This document shows, piece by piece, positions 8,077 through 15,312 of a DNA stretch of 36,717 bases. The notes under the pieces are model-generated. The model did not search any database and had not been told where the DNA came from. It saw only the letters and a list, made by a program, of their open reading frames with translations. The DNA is from Alphaproteobacteria bacterium (GTDB lineage Bacteria; Pseudomonadota; Alphaproteobacteria; SMXQ01), in NCBI GenBank assembly GCA_004356985.1, contig SMXQ01000050.1, positions 1 to 36,717 on the forward strand. The letters run 5' to 3'. Within the stretch, counting starts at the first letter, position 1, and every line of letters starts with the position of its first letter. Made by a program: the position numbers and the translations under genes.

Positions 8077-9297
8077 TCATTCCACATCGAGGTTATAGGC
8101 GGAATGAAGGGACCGGACCGCGAGCTCGGTATAATCCTCGGCCACCAGCACGGAAATCTTGATCTCCGAGGTCGAGATGACCTGAATGTTGATGCCCTTT
8201 TCCGCCATGACCTGGAACATTTTCTGGGCCACACCGGCGTGGTTTCGCATGCCGACCCCGATGACGGATATCTTGACCACGTTGGGGTCGCCCACCAGGG
8301 CGGCGTAACCCAGCGTGTCGCGCGCCGCCTCCAGCACCCCCATGGCCGCCGCCAGGTCCCCCTTGGTCACCGTGAAGGTCAGGTCGGTGGCCTTGCCGTC
8401 CTCGGAGACGTTTTGCACGATCATGTCGACATTGATATCGGCATCGCAGAGCGGACCGAAAATCGCCGCCGCCACGCCGGGGCGGTCGGGGACCCGCGTC
8501 AGGGTAACCTTGGCTTCGTCCCGGGAATAGGTGATTCCACTGACCAGTTCCTGTTCCAGCATGTCATCCTCATTGACAACGAGAGTGCCCGGGCCGTCGG
8601 CGAAGCTGGACAGCACCTGCAGGCGCACGTCGTGCTTCATGGCCAGTTCGACGGACCGGATATGAAGAATCCTGGCGCCCAGCGAGGCCATTTCGAGCAT
8701 CTCTTCGTAGGTGATCTTATCCAGCTTGCGGGCCTTGGAAACGATCCTGGGATCCGACGTGTAGATCCCGTCCACGTCGGTGAAGATGTCGCAACGCTCG
8801 GCGTCGATGGCCGCCGCCAGGGCGACCGCCGTGATATCCGATCCGCCGCGGCCCAGGGTGGCGATGCGGCCGTCCTCGGCGATGCCCTGGAATCCGGCCA
8901 CCACCTGCACCTCTCCATCGTCGAGGCCGCGCCTCAGCGCCGCGGTCTCGACACCGGTGATCCGCGCCCGGCCATGGAGCCCGTCGGTATGGATCGGCAG
9001 CTGCCAACCAAGCCAGGAGCGGGCCTTCAACCCCCGGCCCTGGAGAACGCAAGCGAGAAGGCCCACGGTCACCTGCTCGCCGGTGGATACCACCGAATCG
9101 TATTCGCATCCGTCGCCATCGGCGCCGGCTTCGTTGACCCAGTCGATCAACCGATTGGTGACGCCGGCCATGGCCGAAAGCACCACGGCGACCTTGTCGC
9201 CCGCGGCAATGGCGGCTTCGACCCGATCGGCGACCGCCCTGATCCGATCGAGATCGGCCACCGACGTGCCACCGAATTTCTGTACGATGACTGCCAT
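8077..9297 (-). CDS. lysC: Aspartate kinase (feedback-regulated type)
   Basis: Phosphorylates aspartate at the head of the lysine, methionine, threonine and diaminopimelate pathways. From ATG 9297 (AGGACA upstream) it is 406 residues and begins MAVIVQKFGGTSV. The kinase domain shows KFGGTS, VVLSAMAGVTN, the substrate segment STGEQVTVGLLA, GRGGSDITAVALAAA and TDVDGIYTSDPRIV. Two C-terminal ACT domains follow (VTLTRVPDRPGVAAAIFGPL and VKISVIGVGMRNHAGVAQKMF), with the conserved IQVISTSEIKISVLV regulatory segment. This is the monofunctional alpha/beta-type aspartokinase; no homoserine dehydrogenase is fused. The same frame is open to 9477 but that part lacks family similarity. It diverges from ubiG. 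Confidence 0.95.
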   Translation of the reverse strand: MAVIVQKFGGTSVADLDRIRAVADRVEAAIAAGDKVAVVLSAMAGVTNRLIDWVNEAGADGDGCEYDSVVSTGEQVTVGLLACVLQGRGLKARSWLGWQLPIHTDGLHGRARITGVETAALRRGLDDGEVQVVAGFQGIAEDGRIATLGRGGSDITAVALAAAIDAERCDIFTDVDGIYTSDPRIVSKARKLDKITYEEMLEMASLGARILHIRSVELAMKHDVRLQVLSSFADGPGTLVVNEDDMLEQELVSGITYSRDEAKVTLTRVPDRPGVAAAIFGPLCDADINVDMIVQNVSEDGKATDLTFTVTKGDLAAAMGVLEAARDTLGYAALVGDPNVVKISVIGVGMRNHAGVAQKMFQVMAEKGINIQVISTSEIKISVLVAEDYTELAVRSLHSAYNLDVE

Positions 9298-9409
9298 ATG
9301 CCTTGTCCTACCTGCCCAATCGCTCGGCGCCGCGCCGCCGGGGCCGGCTCCCTGAAACGCATTCTCGCCGCGGGGAAGTACTGCGCCGGAGCAAGGCCCG
9401 ATCAACGGC

Positions 9410-9438
9410 TTGCCCCGGCGAGGGCGCCAATTCATACT
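9410..9438 (+). promoter_or_regulatory. Candidate promoter for ubiG
   Basis: TTGCCC (9410-9415), a 17-bp spacer and CATACT (9433-9438) lie in the 199-bp gap between divergent lysC and ubiG, about 60 bp before the ubiG ATG. Pattern match only; weak in a GC-rich genome. Confidence 0.3.
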
Positions 9439-9496
9439 CTGGAACGTTGGCCCAGGCAAGCCCGGCCACCCCTTCAACGGCGAATATCATATTGAA

Positions 9497-10288
9497 ATGC
9501 CTGCATCATCTGATCATCGCCCGGGGCCGGGCAAAGACACCGGGGACGGCGTCGAGGCGCCATCGGTCGACGCCGCGGAAATCGCCGGCTTCGAGGCCCT
9601 CGCCGCCCAGTGGTGGGACCCCGACGGCCCCTTCCGCCCGCTGCACCGCTTCAACCCGGCCCGGGTGGGCTTCATCCGTGACCGGGCCTCAGCCCATTAC
9701 GGCCGCGCGGCGCACACACCCGTTCCCCTCGACGGTTTAACGCTGCTCGATATCGGCACCGGCGGCGGGCTTGTCGCCGAGCCCATGGCACGGCTGGGCG
9801 CCCGGGTGACCGGCATCGACCCGTCGGACAAGAATATCGCCATCGCCCGGACCCACGCCGCGGCCATGGGGTTGGAGATCACCTACCGCGCGGCGGCCGC
9901 CGAACGCCTCGCCGCCGAGGGCCAGACCTTCGACATCGTCCTCGCCCTGGAAGTCGTCGAACATGTCGCCGACCTCGGCGTCTTCCTGGACGCCAGCGCG
10001 GCCCTGGTCAAGGGGGGGGGGATTTTCATCGCCGCCACCCTCAATCGCACGGCGCGCGCCTATGCGCTGGCCATCATCGGCGCCGAATACATCATGGGCT
10101 GGCTGCCGCGCGGGACCCATGACTGGAACAAGTTCGTCACCCCGGCGGAGATCACCGCGGGGCTGCAAGCCAGCGGATTGCGGGTCGCTTTGATTTCCGG
10201 AATCGTCTTCAACCCGCTGACCTTCACCTGGCGGATCGCCACCGACACCGGGGTCAATTACATCGTCGTCGCGGAAAAAACTCCCTAG
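9497..10288 (+). CDS. ubiG: Ubiquinone biosynthesis O-methyltransferase
   Basis: SAM-dependent methyltransferase performing both O-methylations in ubiquinone synthesis. The 263-residue protein from ATG 9497 shows the family N-terminus (EIAGFEALAAQWWDPDGPFRPLHRFNPAR), SAM motif I LLDIGTGGGLVAEPMARLGA (about 83-102; the usual Cys of DxGCGGG is Thr), motif GIDPSDKNIAIARTHA, the acidic loop LALEVVEHVADL and the UbiG-specific membrane-binding insertion RTARAYALAIIGAEYIMGWLPRGTHDW and C-terminal GVNYIVVA. The ribosome binding site before 9497 is poor; an in-frame ATG at 9410 exists but its extra peptide has no family character. A run of ten G (10012-10021) lies inside the gene. Confidence 0.94.
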   Translation: MPASSDHRPGPGKDTGDGVEAPSVDAAEIAGFEALAAQWWDPDGPFRPLHRFNPARVGFIRDRASAHYGRAAHTPVPLDGLTLLDIGTGGGLVAEPMARLGARVTGIDPSDKNIAIARTHAAAMGLEITYRAAAAERLAAEGQTFDIVLALEVVEHVADLGVFLDASAALVKGGGIFIAATLNRTARAYALAIIGAEYIMGWLPRGTHDWNKFVTPAEITAGLQASGLRVALISGIVFNPLTFTWRIATDTGVNYIVVAEKTP

Positions 10289-10333
10289 GGGACATTGGGC
10301 TGACAAGCCCCAAGAGGGGCCTTGATTTGGCCG
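10282..10333. other. Palindromic intergenic element after ubiG
   Basis: Begins with TCCCTAGGGGACAT (overlapping the ubiG TAG stop) and ends with TTGATTTGGCCG. Both ends match the cobS-cobT element at 32386-32438 (13 of 14 at the left end). The middle differs and forms its own GC hairpins, GGGCT-GACA-AGCCC and GCCCC-AAGA-GGGGC (10307-10320). It could end ubiG transcripts, though no T tract follows. Confidence 0.45.
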
Positions 10334-10453
10334 TTAAGGAATTGTCTGCGTTGTGCCAAGACGCGACCGTTGGTATTTATGCCGGGTCAAACCTATTCCA
10401 CGCGCTAATTTGAACTAAGGTGGAAACCGGAACGCGAACCGGGGAGCTTAAAC

Positions 10454-10879
10454 ATGTCAATGAAAATGCGCCACCATCTGACTCTGAAATGTGTTGTGGC
10501 TTTCACGATGATATTTTCGTTTGGTCAGGGGCATGCTGCTTCTCACGGGGCTAAGGCAACCGTTCAGCTACCCGCGCAGCTGGTGGGCACATGGGAAAGT
10601 GATGAGGGTTGGAGTGGCCCCTTTACTCTGAACATCAAGGCAGGAAAAGTGGGCACGTTTAGAGGTACGTTGCGATTTGGCGGGAGAGATTCTGCTTGTC
10701 CCTGGGATGCCCCATTCGAAGGTAGGTCAGAGGCCGAAAAGATCACTATCACTACAGACTTAGGTGGCAGTTGTGGCACCGTCGCTATCACAGCCACCTT
10801 CTCCAAAGGTCGAATGACTGGAAGGTATGACGCTGAAAAACCAGACACAGGGTCGATAGATGCTAAAGAGAAAAGATGA
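10454..10879 (+). CDS. Small exported protein of unknown function
   Basis: I do not recognise this family. The 141-residue product has a clear Sec signal peptide: charged MSMKMRHHLTLK, a hydrophobic core CVVAFTMIFSFG and a plausible cleavage after GHA near residue 28. The mature part is about 110 residues with alternating polar/hydrophobic strands (VGTWESDEGWSGPFTLNI, GTFRGTLRFGG, AVTATFSKGRMTGRY-like) suggesting a beta-sandwich or small barrel, and two Cys (ACPW and SCGT) that could form a disulfide. GGGGAG lies eight bases before the ATG. Base composition is visibly lower in GC than the flanks, and gene order around it is otherwise core, so recent acquisition is likely (inference). No partner gene is adjacent in the same orientation. 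Confidence 0.7.
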   Translation: MSMKMRHHLTLKCVVAFTMIFSFGQGHAASHGAKATVQLPAQLVGTWESDEGWSGPFTLNIKAGKVGTFRGTLRFGGRDSACPWDAPFEGRSEAEKITITTDLGGSCGTVAITATFSKGRMTGRYDAEKPDTGSIDAKEKR

Positions 10880-11038
10880 TACTGCAATGACCTGAGCTCT
10901 GGAAGTGTCTGGAATTAACAAGGTAGATGGCTCCCGCGTCCGGCATTTAGGTGCCGAACTGTGGTTTCCATCAAGGACCACGCGCAAAAGGGGCCATCTG
11001 CGCCATATAATTTAGTCCCCCTGGTCGAAAGCCGCGGT

Positions 11039-11617
11039 TCAGCCGCCGGATCCCGCCGCGCCCATCAACTCGGCCTCGAGCGCCGCCATCATTTCCTGGT
11101 TGCAGCCCATGGCCTGCCACTGGGTCACCTCCAGGGTGCGTTCGATCAAGGCGATCTGGCGCTTGAAATTGTTTTCCAACTGGAACTCCTCGACCTCGGC
11201 AAGGAACCAGGTCATGTGCAAGGCGCCGTCCTTGACTTCGGCCTGGGGCTGGTTGGCGGAATAGACGGTGGGCCGGCAGGTGAAAAGGTGGGGGTCTCCG
11301 GAATAGGGAACGGCGATGGTGATGGATTTGTAATTTTCGCGGTCTTGGTCTTTCACCGCGATGGCCGCGCATTCCTCGTCAATGAGAGGGCGCTCGCCGG
11401 TGAAGTGCGCCCTGTCCACGTGCATCTTGGTATCACTGATGCGAAAACGTTCGTAGAGCGCGCGGACATGATCGCCAGGGGCCCCGGCGGCGCCATCCCC
11501 GCCGTCCTCCGCGCCACCGTCCGCGCCGCGCGCGGCGGCCACTGCCTCGGCCTTGCGGCCCTTGAGGTAAAGATCGAGTTCGTCCCCGGAAAACAGATAC
11601 GGCCCAACGATATACAA
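11039..11617 (-). CDS. Conserved-looking hypothetical protein, 192 aa
   Basis: Unknown family. The protein is soluble with no signal peptide or membrane segment. It has an N-terminal part (MYIVGPYLFSGDELDLYLKG), a low-complexity Ala/Gly/Asp stretch (about 25-48) and a well-ordered remainder with strands and long helices (FRISDTKMHVDRAHFTGE, YKSITIAVPYSGDPHLFTCRP, EFQLENNFKRQIALIERTLEVTQWQA). The start appears to be TTG at 11617, three bases after the DUF1178 stop, with AAGGA about 10 bases upstream; the first ATG is well inside. It is therefore likely to be translationally coupled to DUF1178. Codon use matches neighbours, which supports a real gene; no function is proposed. Confidence 0.7.
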   Translation of the reverse strand: MYIVGPYLFSGDELDLYLKGRKAEAVAAARGADGGAEDGGDGAAGAPGDHVRALYERFRISDTKMHVDRAHFTGERPLIDEECAAIAVKDQDRENYKSITIAVPYSGDPHLFTCRPTVYSANQPQAEVKDGALHMTWFLAEVEEFQLENNFKRQIALIERTLEVTQWQAMGCNQEMMAALEAELMGAAGSGG

Positions 11618-11620
11618 GGC

Positions 11621-12049
11621 TCAGGCGTCCTTGGGCCGCCGTTTCGGGATGGCGGCGAAGGGCACGCCTTCGTCGGCCAAATCCTGGGCCTCGTCCTTGG
11701 TGGCCTCGCCGTAAATGCCGCGGCCCTCGGCATCGCCCTGGTGGATCGCCCGGGCTTCATCGGCGAAGCGGTCGCCGACGTAGTCGCAATTCTCCTCCAT
11801 GTGCCGGTGCATCTGTTCCAGCGCGTTCATGAATTGCGCGCTGCGCGCCGTGGCATGATCCATGAGCACCGGACCGTCTGCCGCGCCGGTGGCGATGCGC
11901 GGCGCCGCGGGAACCTTTTCCACCTTGGCGGTGCCGCAGACCGGGCAGGCGACCTTGCGGCCGCGCCGCTGGCTATCATAGGCCTTGGCGTCCTTGAACC
12001 ACGCCTCGAAGCCGTGGCCATCGCCGCATTGAAGATTGAAAACGATCAT
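11621..12049 (-). CDS. DUF1178 family protein
   Basis: Small cytoplasmic protein of unknown function, 142 residues. The N-terminus MIVFNLQCGDGHGFEAWFKD and the CPVCG pair (Cys35, Cys38) with Cys8 and His12 form a likely zinc ribbon, the hallmark of DUF1178. A helical C-terminal half follows (FMNALEQMHRHMEENCDYVGDRFADEARAIHQGD), ending in the family motif IYGEATKDEAQDLADEGVPFAAIPKR. It lies 97 bp after the carbon-nitrogen hydrolase, the standard alphaproteobacterial neighbour, and probably shares its transcript. The family is conserved across alphaproteobacteria and betaproteobacteria without an assigned role. Confidence 0.9.
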   Translation of the reverse strand: MIVFNLQCGDGHGFEAWFKDAKAYDSQRRGRKVACPVCGTAKVEKVPAAPRIATGAADGPVLMDHATARSAQFMNALEQMHRHMEENCDYVGDRFADEARAIHQGDAEGRGIYGEATKDEAQDLADEGVPFAAIPKRRPKDA

Positions 12050-12146
12050 GGGGAGAGGGATACCCCGAAAGCTCCCCCACCATCAAGGGCGTCATGCATT
12101 CAAGCACGCCCCGGGCCGCTCGGGCGTTCCGCCGCCCGCAGCCCCG

Positions 12147-12992
12147 TCAGGGGCCGGTGATGTCGCGGTCATGGGTGAGGGACGGCACCTGGGCGCGGGC
12201 GCGGGCGCAGGCCGCGAGATCGATCTCGGCGGAAATCACGCCCGGTTGCTCCCCCGCCTCGGCGAGCACCGCGCCCCAGGGATCGACGATCAGGGAATGG
12301 CCAAAGGTCCTGCGCCCCCGGGGGTGGCTGCCGCATTGGGCGGGGGCGAAGACGAAAGCCCCGGTCTCGATCGCCCGGGCGCGCAGCAGCGTGTACCAGT
12401 GCGCCCGGCCGGTCGCCTGGGTGAAGGCCGAGGGCACGGCGATGATCTCCGCGCCGCCCTTGGCGAGGCGCCGGTAGAGATGGGGAAACCTGAGGTCGTA
12501 ACAGATGGTCATGCCGAGCATCCCGAACGGGCTCTCGGCGACCACGGCTTCGCCGCCCGGACGAAAGATCGCCGATTCGCGGTAGTCTTCACCGCCGGCC
12601 AAGGACACGTCGAACATGTGAATCTTGTCGTAGGTGGCCTTGATCTCGCCACCCGCGTCCACCAGGAAAGAGCGGTTGGCGACACGGCCCTCCGGGTCGT
12701 CGGTGGTGATGGCCAGCGAACCGATCAGCAGCCACGCCTCGATCTCCCGGGCCAGTGCGGTGAACGCCGCCAGGCCCGGGTGTTCCGCCTCGGGCCTGGC
12801 GGCCTCGCGAACACCTTGCCCGTCGGGCGCCATGAAGCCGACGTTCTCGGGGAAGGCGATGAGTTGGGCGCCCGCCTCACGCGCCTGGCGGGCGAAATCG
12901 CATGCAGCGGCCAGGTTGGCCGCCACGTCGTCGCCGGCATTGACCTGGACGCAGGCGAGACGAAAAGTGCCGCCGCTGTTATCCGCCGGCAT
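12147..12992 (-). CDS. Carbon-nitrogen hydrolase (nitrilase superfamily, Nit1/Nit2-like)
   Basis: Cytoplasmic amidase with the Glu-Lys-Cys triad all present: Glu49 in FPEN, Lys123 in YDKIHMFD and Cys164 in ICYDLRFP. From ATG 12992 the length is 281 residues, normal for the family. The closest characterised relatives by motif pattern are deaminated-glutathione/omega-amidases (Nit1/Nit2), which hydrolyse dead-end transamination products; the substrate here is inferred. The 5' end overlaps the glutaredoxin gene by 14 bp. The start region is duplicated: a 21-bp tandem repeat gives a second in-frame ATG at 13013 with an equally good GGGAG site, so the protein may have two N-termini that differ by seven residues (MPAGARK). 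Confidence 0.88.
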   Translation of the reverse strand: MPADNSGGTFRLACVQVNAGDDVAANLAAACDFARQAREAGAQLIAFPENVGFMAPDGQGVREAARPEAEHPGLAAFTALAREIEAWLLIGSLAITTDDPEGRVANRSFLVDAGGEIKATYDKIHMFDVSLAGGEDYRESAIFRPGGEAVVAESPFGMLGMTICYDLRFPHLYRRLAKGGAEIIAVPSAFTQATGRAHWYTLLRARAIETGAFVFAPAQCGSHPRGRRTFGHSLIVDPWGAVLAEAGEQPGVISAEIDLAACARARAQVPSLTHDRDITGP

Positions 12993-13326
12993 CTTCCGTG
13001 CTCCCGCCGGCATCGTCCGTGCTCCCGCTGCCCTCGGCGCCGTCCGGCGCGTCGTCCGGCGCGTCGCCCGGCGCAAGACCCAACATGGCGTCGAGCCGGC
13101 CCTCGGCTTCGAGGGCGAACAGCTCGGCGCAGCCACCGATGGGCGCGCCGTCCACGAAGATCTGCGGCACCGTGCGCCCGCCGCCCCGGCCGATCATCTC
13201 CTGGCGCGCGGCCGCCACCGTATCCACGTCATGGCCGGTCCACTGGGCCCCCTTCGCCTCCAGCAGCGCCCGGGCGCGATGGCAGAACCCGCACCACTCG
13301 GAATAATACATTTCGATCTTGGCCAT
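12979..13326 (-). CDS. grxC: Glutaredoxin (Grx3/GrxC type) with unusual CGFC site and acidic tail
   Basis: Thiol-disulfide oxidoreductase reduced by glutathione. From ATG 13326 the 115 residues show the thioredoxin fold: strand AKIEMYYSEWCGFCHRARALL, cis-Pro segment TVPQIFVDG (52-60) and GG of the glutathione site (64-65, GGCAEL). The active site is Cys12-Gly-Phe-Cys15 in place of the usual CPYC. The fold ends near residue 86; the remaining 29 residues are a Gly/Ala/Asp/Ser-rich acidic tail built from short tandem repeats that run into the next gene. It lies 38 bp after comF. ComF, glutaredoxin, carbon-nitrogen hydrolase and DUF1178 in this order is a frequent alphaproteobacterial arrangement. 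Confidence 0.88.
   Translation of the reverse strand: MAKIEMYYSEWCGFCHRARALLEAKGAQWTGHDVDTVAAARQEMIGRGGGRTVPQIFVDGAPIGGCAELFALEAEGRLDAMLGLAPGDAPDDAPDGAEGSGSTDDAGGSTEDAGG
12985..13074. repeat. Tandem repeats at the glutaredoxin/hydrolase junction
   Basis: Two 21-bp units (12985-13005 and 13006-13026) differ at one base and each contains, on the minus strand, GGGAG, eight bases, and an ATG. Next to them are 12-bp units (13042-13053, 13054-13065, partial 13066-13074) based on GTCCGGCGC. All are in frame with the glutaredoxin tail. Confidence 0.85.
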
Positions 13327-13364
13327 GGCCGCGCCGGGTCCCCGAGGCTGTAAAAACCCCGCCG

Positions 13365-14144
13365 TCATGGCACGGGACGCACCACCCGCGCAAGGGTCAA
13401 GACATCCACCGCCCCGGCGCCGGCGCGAAGAAGGCAGCGCGCCGCCGAATTCACGGTGGCCCCGGTGGTCAACACGTCGTCCACCAGGATCACCCGCCGG
13501 CCGTCGATGGCCGGCGCCCGTCCCGACGCCACGGCGAAGGCGCCGCGCACGTTGATGCGGCGTCGGGCGCGGCTCATGCGGCCCTGGGACGGCGTCGCCC
13601 GCACCCGGGTGAGAAGGTCGGGCACGCAGGCAAGACCGGTGGCGGCGGCGAAGGCATGGGCCAACAACGCCGCCTGGTTATAGCGCCGGCGAAACAGGCG
13701 CAGGCGGTGGAGAGGCACCGGCACCACCAGGTCGGCATCGGCCGCGAGCGGGCCGGCGGCCCGGGCCAGCCAGGCGCCGTAGGCCGGCGCCGCATGGATG
13801 CGGTCGCCATGCTTGAAACCCAGCACCAGGTGGCGGGAAGCGGCATCGTAGCGGAACACGGCGCGGGCGCGGGCGAAGGGCGGCGGGTCGCGCAGGCAGG
13901 CGCCGCAAAGGGTTTCAGCGCCTCCGCACCCTTGGTCGAGCTCGAACGGCGCGCCGCAGCAGGCGCAAATCGGTGGCGCGATAAAGGCGATCTCGGCCCA
14001 ACACCCGGCGCAGAGCGCGCCCTGACGGCCGATCACCATTCCGCATTTCAGGCATTGCTGGGGGAGCAGCAGGTCGAGCACGGCGCCCAAGGCGGCGCCA
14101 AGGGGCGATGAAAGCCGTCTGCCGATGCCGTCTCCTGCCGTCAT
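13365..14144 (-). CDS. comF: ComF family protein (phosphoribosyltransferase-like)
   Basis: ComF-like protein of 259 residues, linked in transformable bacteria to DNA uptake, though its role in alphaproteobacteria is not settled. An N-terminal zinc-binding region contains CLKC, LCAGCW, ICACCG and LCGACL. The C-terminal phosphoribosyltransferase domain shows PVPLHRLRLFRRRYNQAALLA, the RATPSQGRMSRARRRINVRGAF segment typical of ComF and the PRPP motif VILVDDVLTTGATVNSAA. I start at ATG 14144 (MTAGDGIGRRL); the frame is open for about 1.2 kb more upstream, but that lies antisense to the methyltransferase and has no family similarity. It diverges from the methyltransferase across 144 bp. Confidence 0.9.
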   Translation of the reverse strand: MTAGDGIGRRLSSPLGAALGAVLDLLLPQQCLKCGMVIGRQGALCAGCWAEIAFIAPPICACCGAPFELDQGCGGAETLCGACLRDPPPFARARAVFRYDAASRHLVLGFKHGDRIHAAPAYGAWLARAAGPLAADADLVVPVPLHRLRLFRRRYNQAALLAHAFAAATGLACVPDLLTRVRATPSQGRMSRARRRINVRGAFAVASGRAPAIDGRRVILVDDVLTTGATVNSAARCLLRAGAGAVDVLTLARVVRPVP

Positions 14145-14288
14145 GGGGGAATTCGACCCCAAGGCCGGTGCCCTGTCAATCGGCGCGGGGCGGCCCACGC
14201 GGCGGCCCACGCGGTGGATGGGGTGGCCGGCGCAACCGCCTTCCACAACCCCCTTTTTAAAGGCCGGCACCCGTGCCATAAGGCGCCC

Positions 14289-15284
14289 ATGAGCGACGCC
14301 AAGATCCCCCCCCCGGCGCCCTTCGACCGGCGCGCCGTGCGCGCCCACAGGGACCGCGCCGCAAAGCGGTTTGCCGAGAGCGATTTCTTGTTCCGGGAAA
14401 CCGCCGCGCGCCTGATCGAGCGCCTCGGCGATGTCCGCCGCGACTTCTCCCATGTCCTCGACCTCGGCTGCCACCGCGGTGAACTGGGGGCGCGGTTGGC
14501 CAGCCACGAGGCCGCCCGCCGCGTGGTCCAATGCGACCTCTCGCCGGTCATGGCCGGCCTGGCCCGGGCCGCCAACGGCGCGACCACCGTCTGCGCCGAC
14601 GAGGAAGCCCTGCCGTTCGCCGCCGGCGCCTTCGATCTCATCGTCTCCAACCTCTCGCTGCATTGGGTCAACGACCTTCCCGGCACCCTGGTCCAAGTCA
14701 ACCGCGCGCTCAAGCCCGACGGGCTTTTTCTCGCCTGCCTGTTGGGCGGCGCCACCCTGCACGAATTGCGCCGCGCATGGACGAACGCGGAGCTTGCGGT
14801 CGAGGGCGGCGCCTCGCCCCGGGTGTCGCCCTTCGCCGACGTGCGCGACGGCGGCGATCTGCTGACCCGGGCGGGATTCGCCCTTCCGGTGGCCGATCTC
14901 GACACCATCCGCGTGGGTTTCCCGGACGCGCTGGCACTCATGCGCGACCTCAAGGGGATGGGCGAGGCCAACGCCGTGGCCCAACGCCGCAAGTCCATGA
15001 CCCGGCGCCAAACCTTGATGGAAGCGGCACGGCTTTATCCGCCGGCCACGGACGACGGCAACGGCGGCGGCGACGGCGGGCCGGCGGGCCGAATCGAGGC
15101 CACCTTCGACGTCATCTGGCTGGCCGGATGGGCGCCCGGCCCGGGCCAGCCGCGGCCGCTTGCCCCGGGCAGCGCCGCCACCCGGCTGGCCGACGCCCTC
15201 GGCACCGATGAGCATCCCGCCGGGGAAACCCCAGCCGGAGAAACCCCGCCCGGAGAAACCCCAAAAGGCCGGGAACCGCTGTGA
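14289..15284 (+). CDS. Class I SAM-dependent methyltransferase, NDUFAF5/BioC-like
   Basis: The 331-residue protein begins PPAPFDRRAVRAHRDRAAKRF, the N-terminal pattern of the alphaproteobacterial relatives of mitochondrial NDUFAF5, the assembly factor that hydroxylates an Arg of a complex I subunit. SAM-binding motif I is VLDLGCHRGELGARLAS (about 57-73), followed by VQCDLSPVMAGLARA and the post-I segment FDLIVSNLSLHWVNDLPGTL. The family segments LACLLGGATLHELRRAW and the later MRDLKGMGEANAVAQRRKSMTR are also present. BioC is an alternative, but position opposite comF and these motifs favour the NDUFAF5 group. The last 25 residues are a repetitive PAGET tail encoded by 15-bp repeats. A run of nine C (14306-14314) sits near the 5' end. 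Confidence 0.82.
   Translation: MSDAKIPPPAPFDRRAVRAHRDRAAKRFAESDFLFRETAARLIERLGDVRRDFSHVLDLGCHRGELGARLASHEAARRVVQCDLSPVMAGLARAANGATTVCADEEALPFAAGAFDLIVSNLSLHWVNDLPGTLVQVNRALKPDGLFLACLLGGATLHELRRAWTNAELAVEGGASPRVSPFADVRDGGDLLTRAGFALPVADLDTIRVGFPDALALMRDLKGMGEANAVAQRRKSMTRRQTLMEAARLYPPATDDGNGGGDGGPAGRIEATFDVIWLAGWAPGPGQPRPLAPGSAATRLADALGTDEHPAGETPAGETPPGETPKGREPL
15216..15260. repeat. 15-bp tandem repeat in methyltransferase C-terminus
   Basis: Three 15-bp units (15216-15230, 15231-15245, 15246-15260) vary around CCNGCCGGAGAAACC and encode the PAGET/PPGET tail. A fourth degenerate unit follows. Confidence 0.75.
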
Positions 15285-15312
15285 TGGGTGGTGACCCGGG
15301 GTCGGGCGGGGC

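Noticed and set aside
10880-11038. Possible RNA gene or terminator after the small exported protein
   Set aside because: Only a 5-bp hairpin (CGGCA-TTTAGG-TGCCG) without T tract; no tRNA-like cloverleaf.
12036-14111. 691-codon plus-strand frame
   Set aside because: Antisense to the hydrolase, glutaredoxin and comF genes, which have intact active sites.
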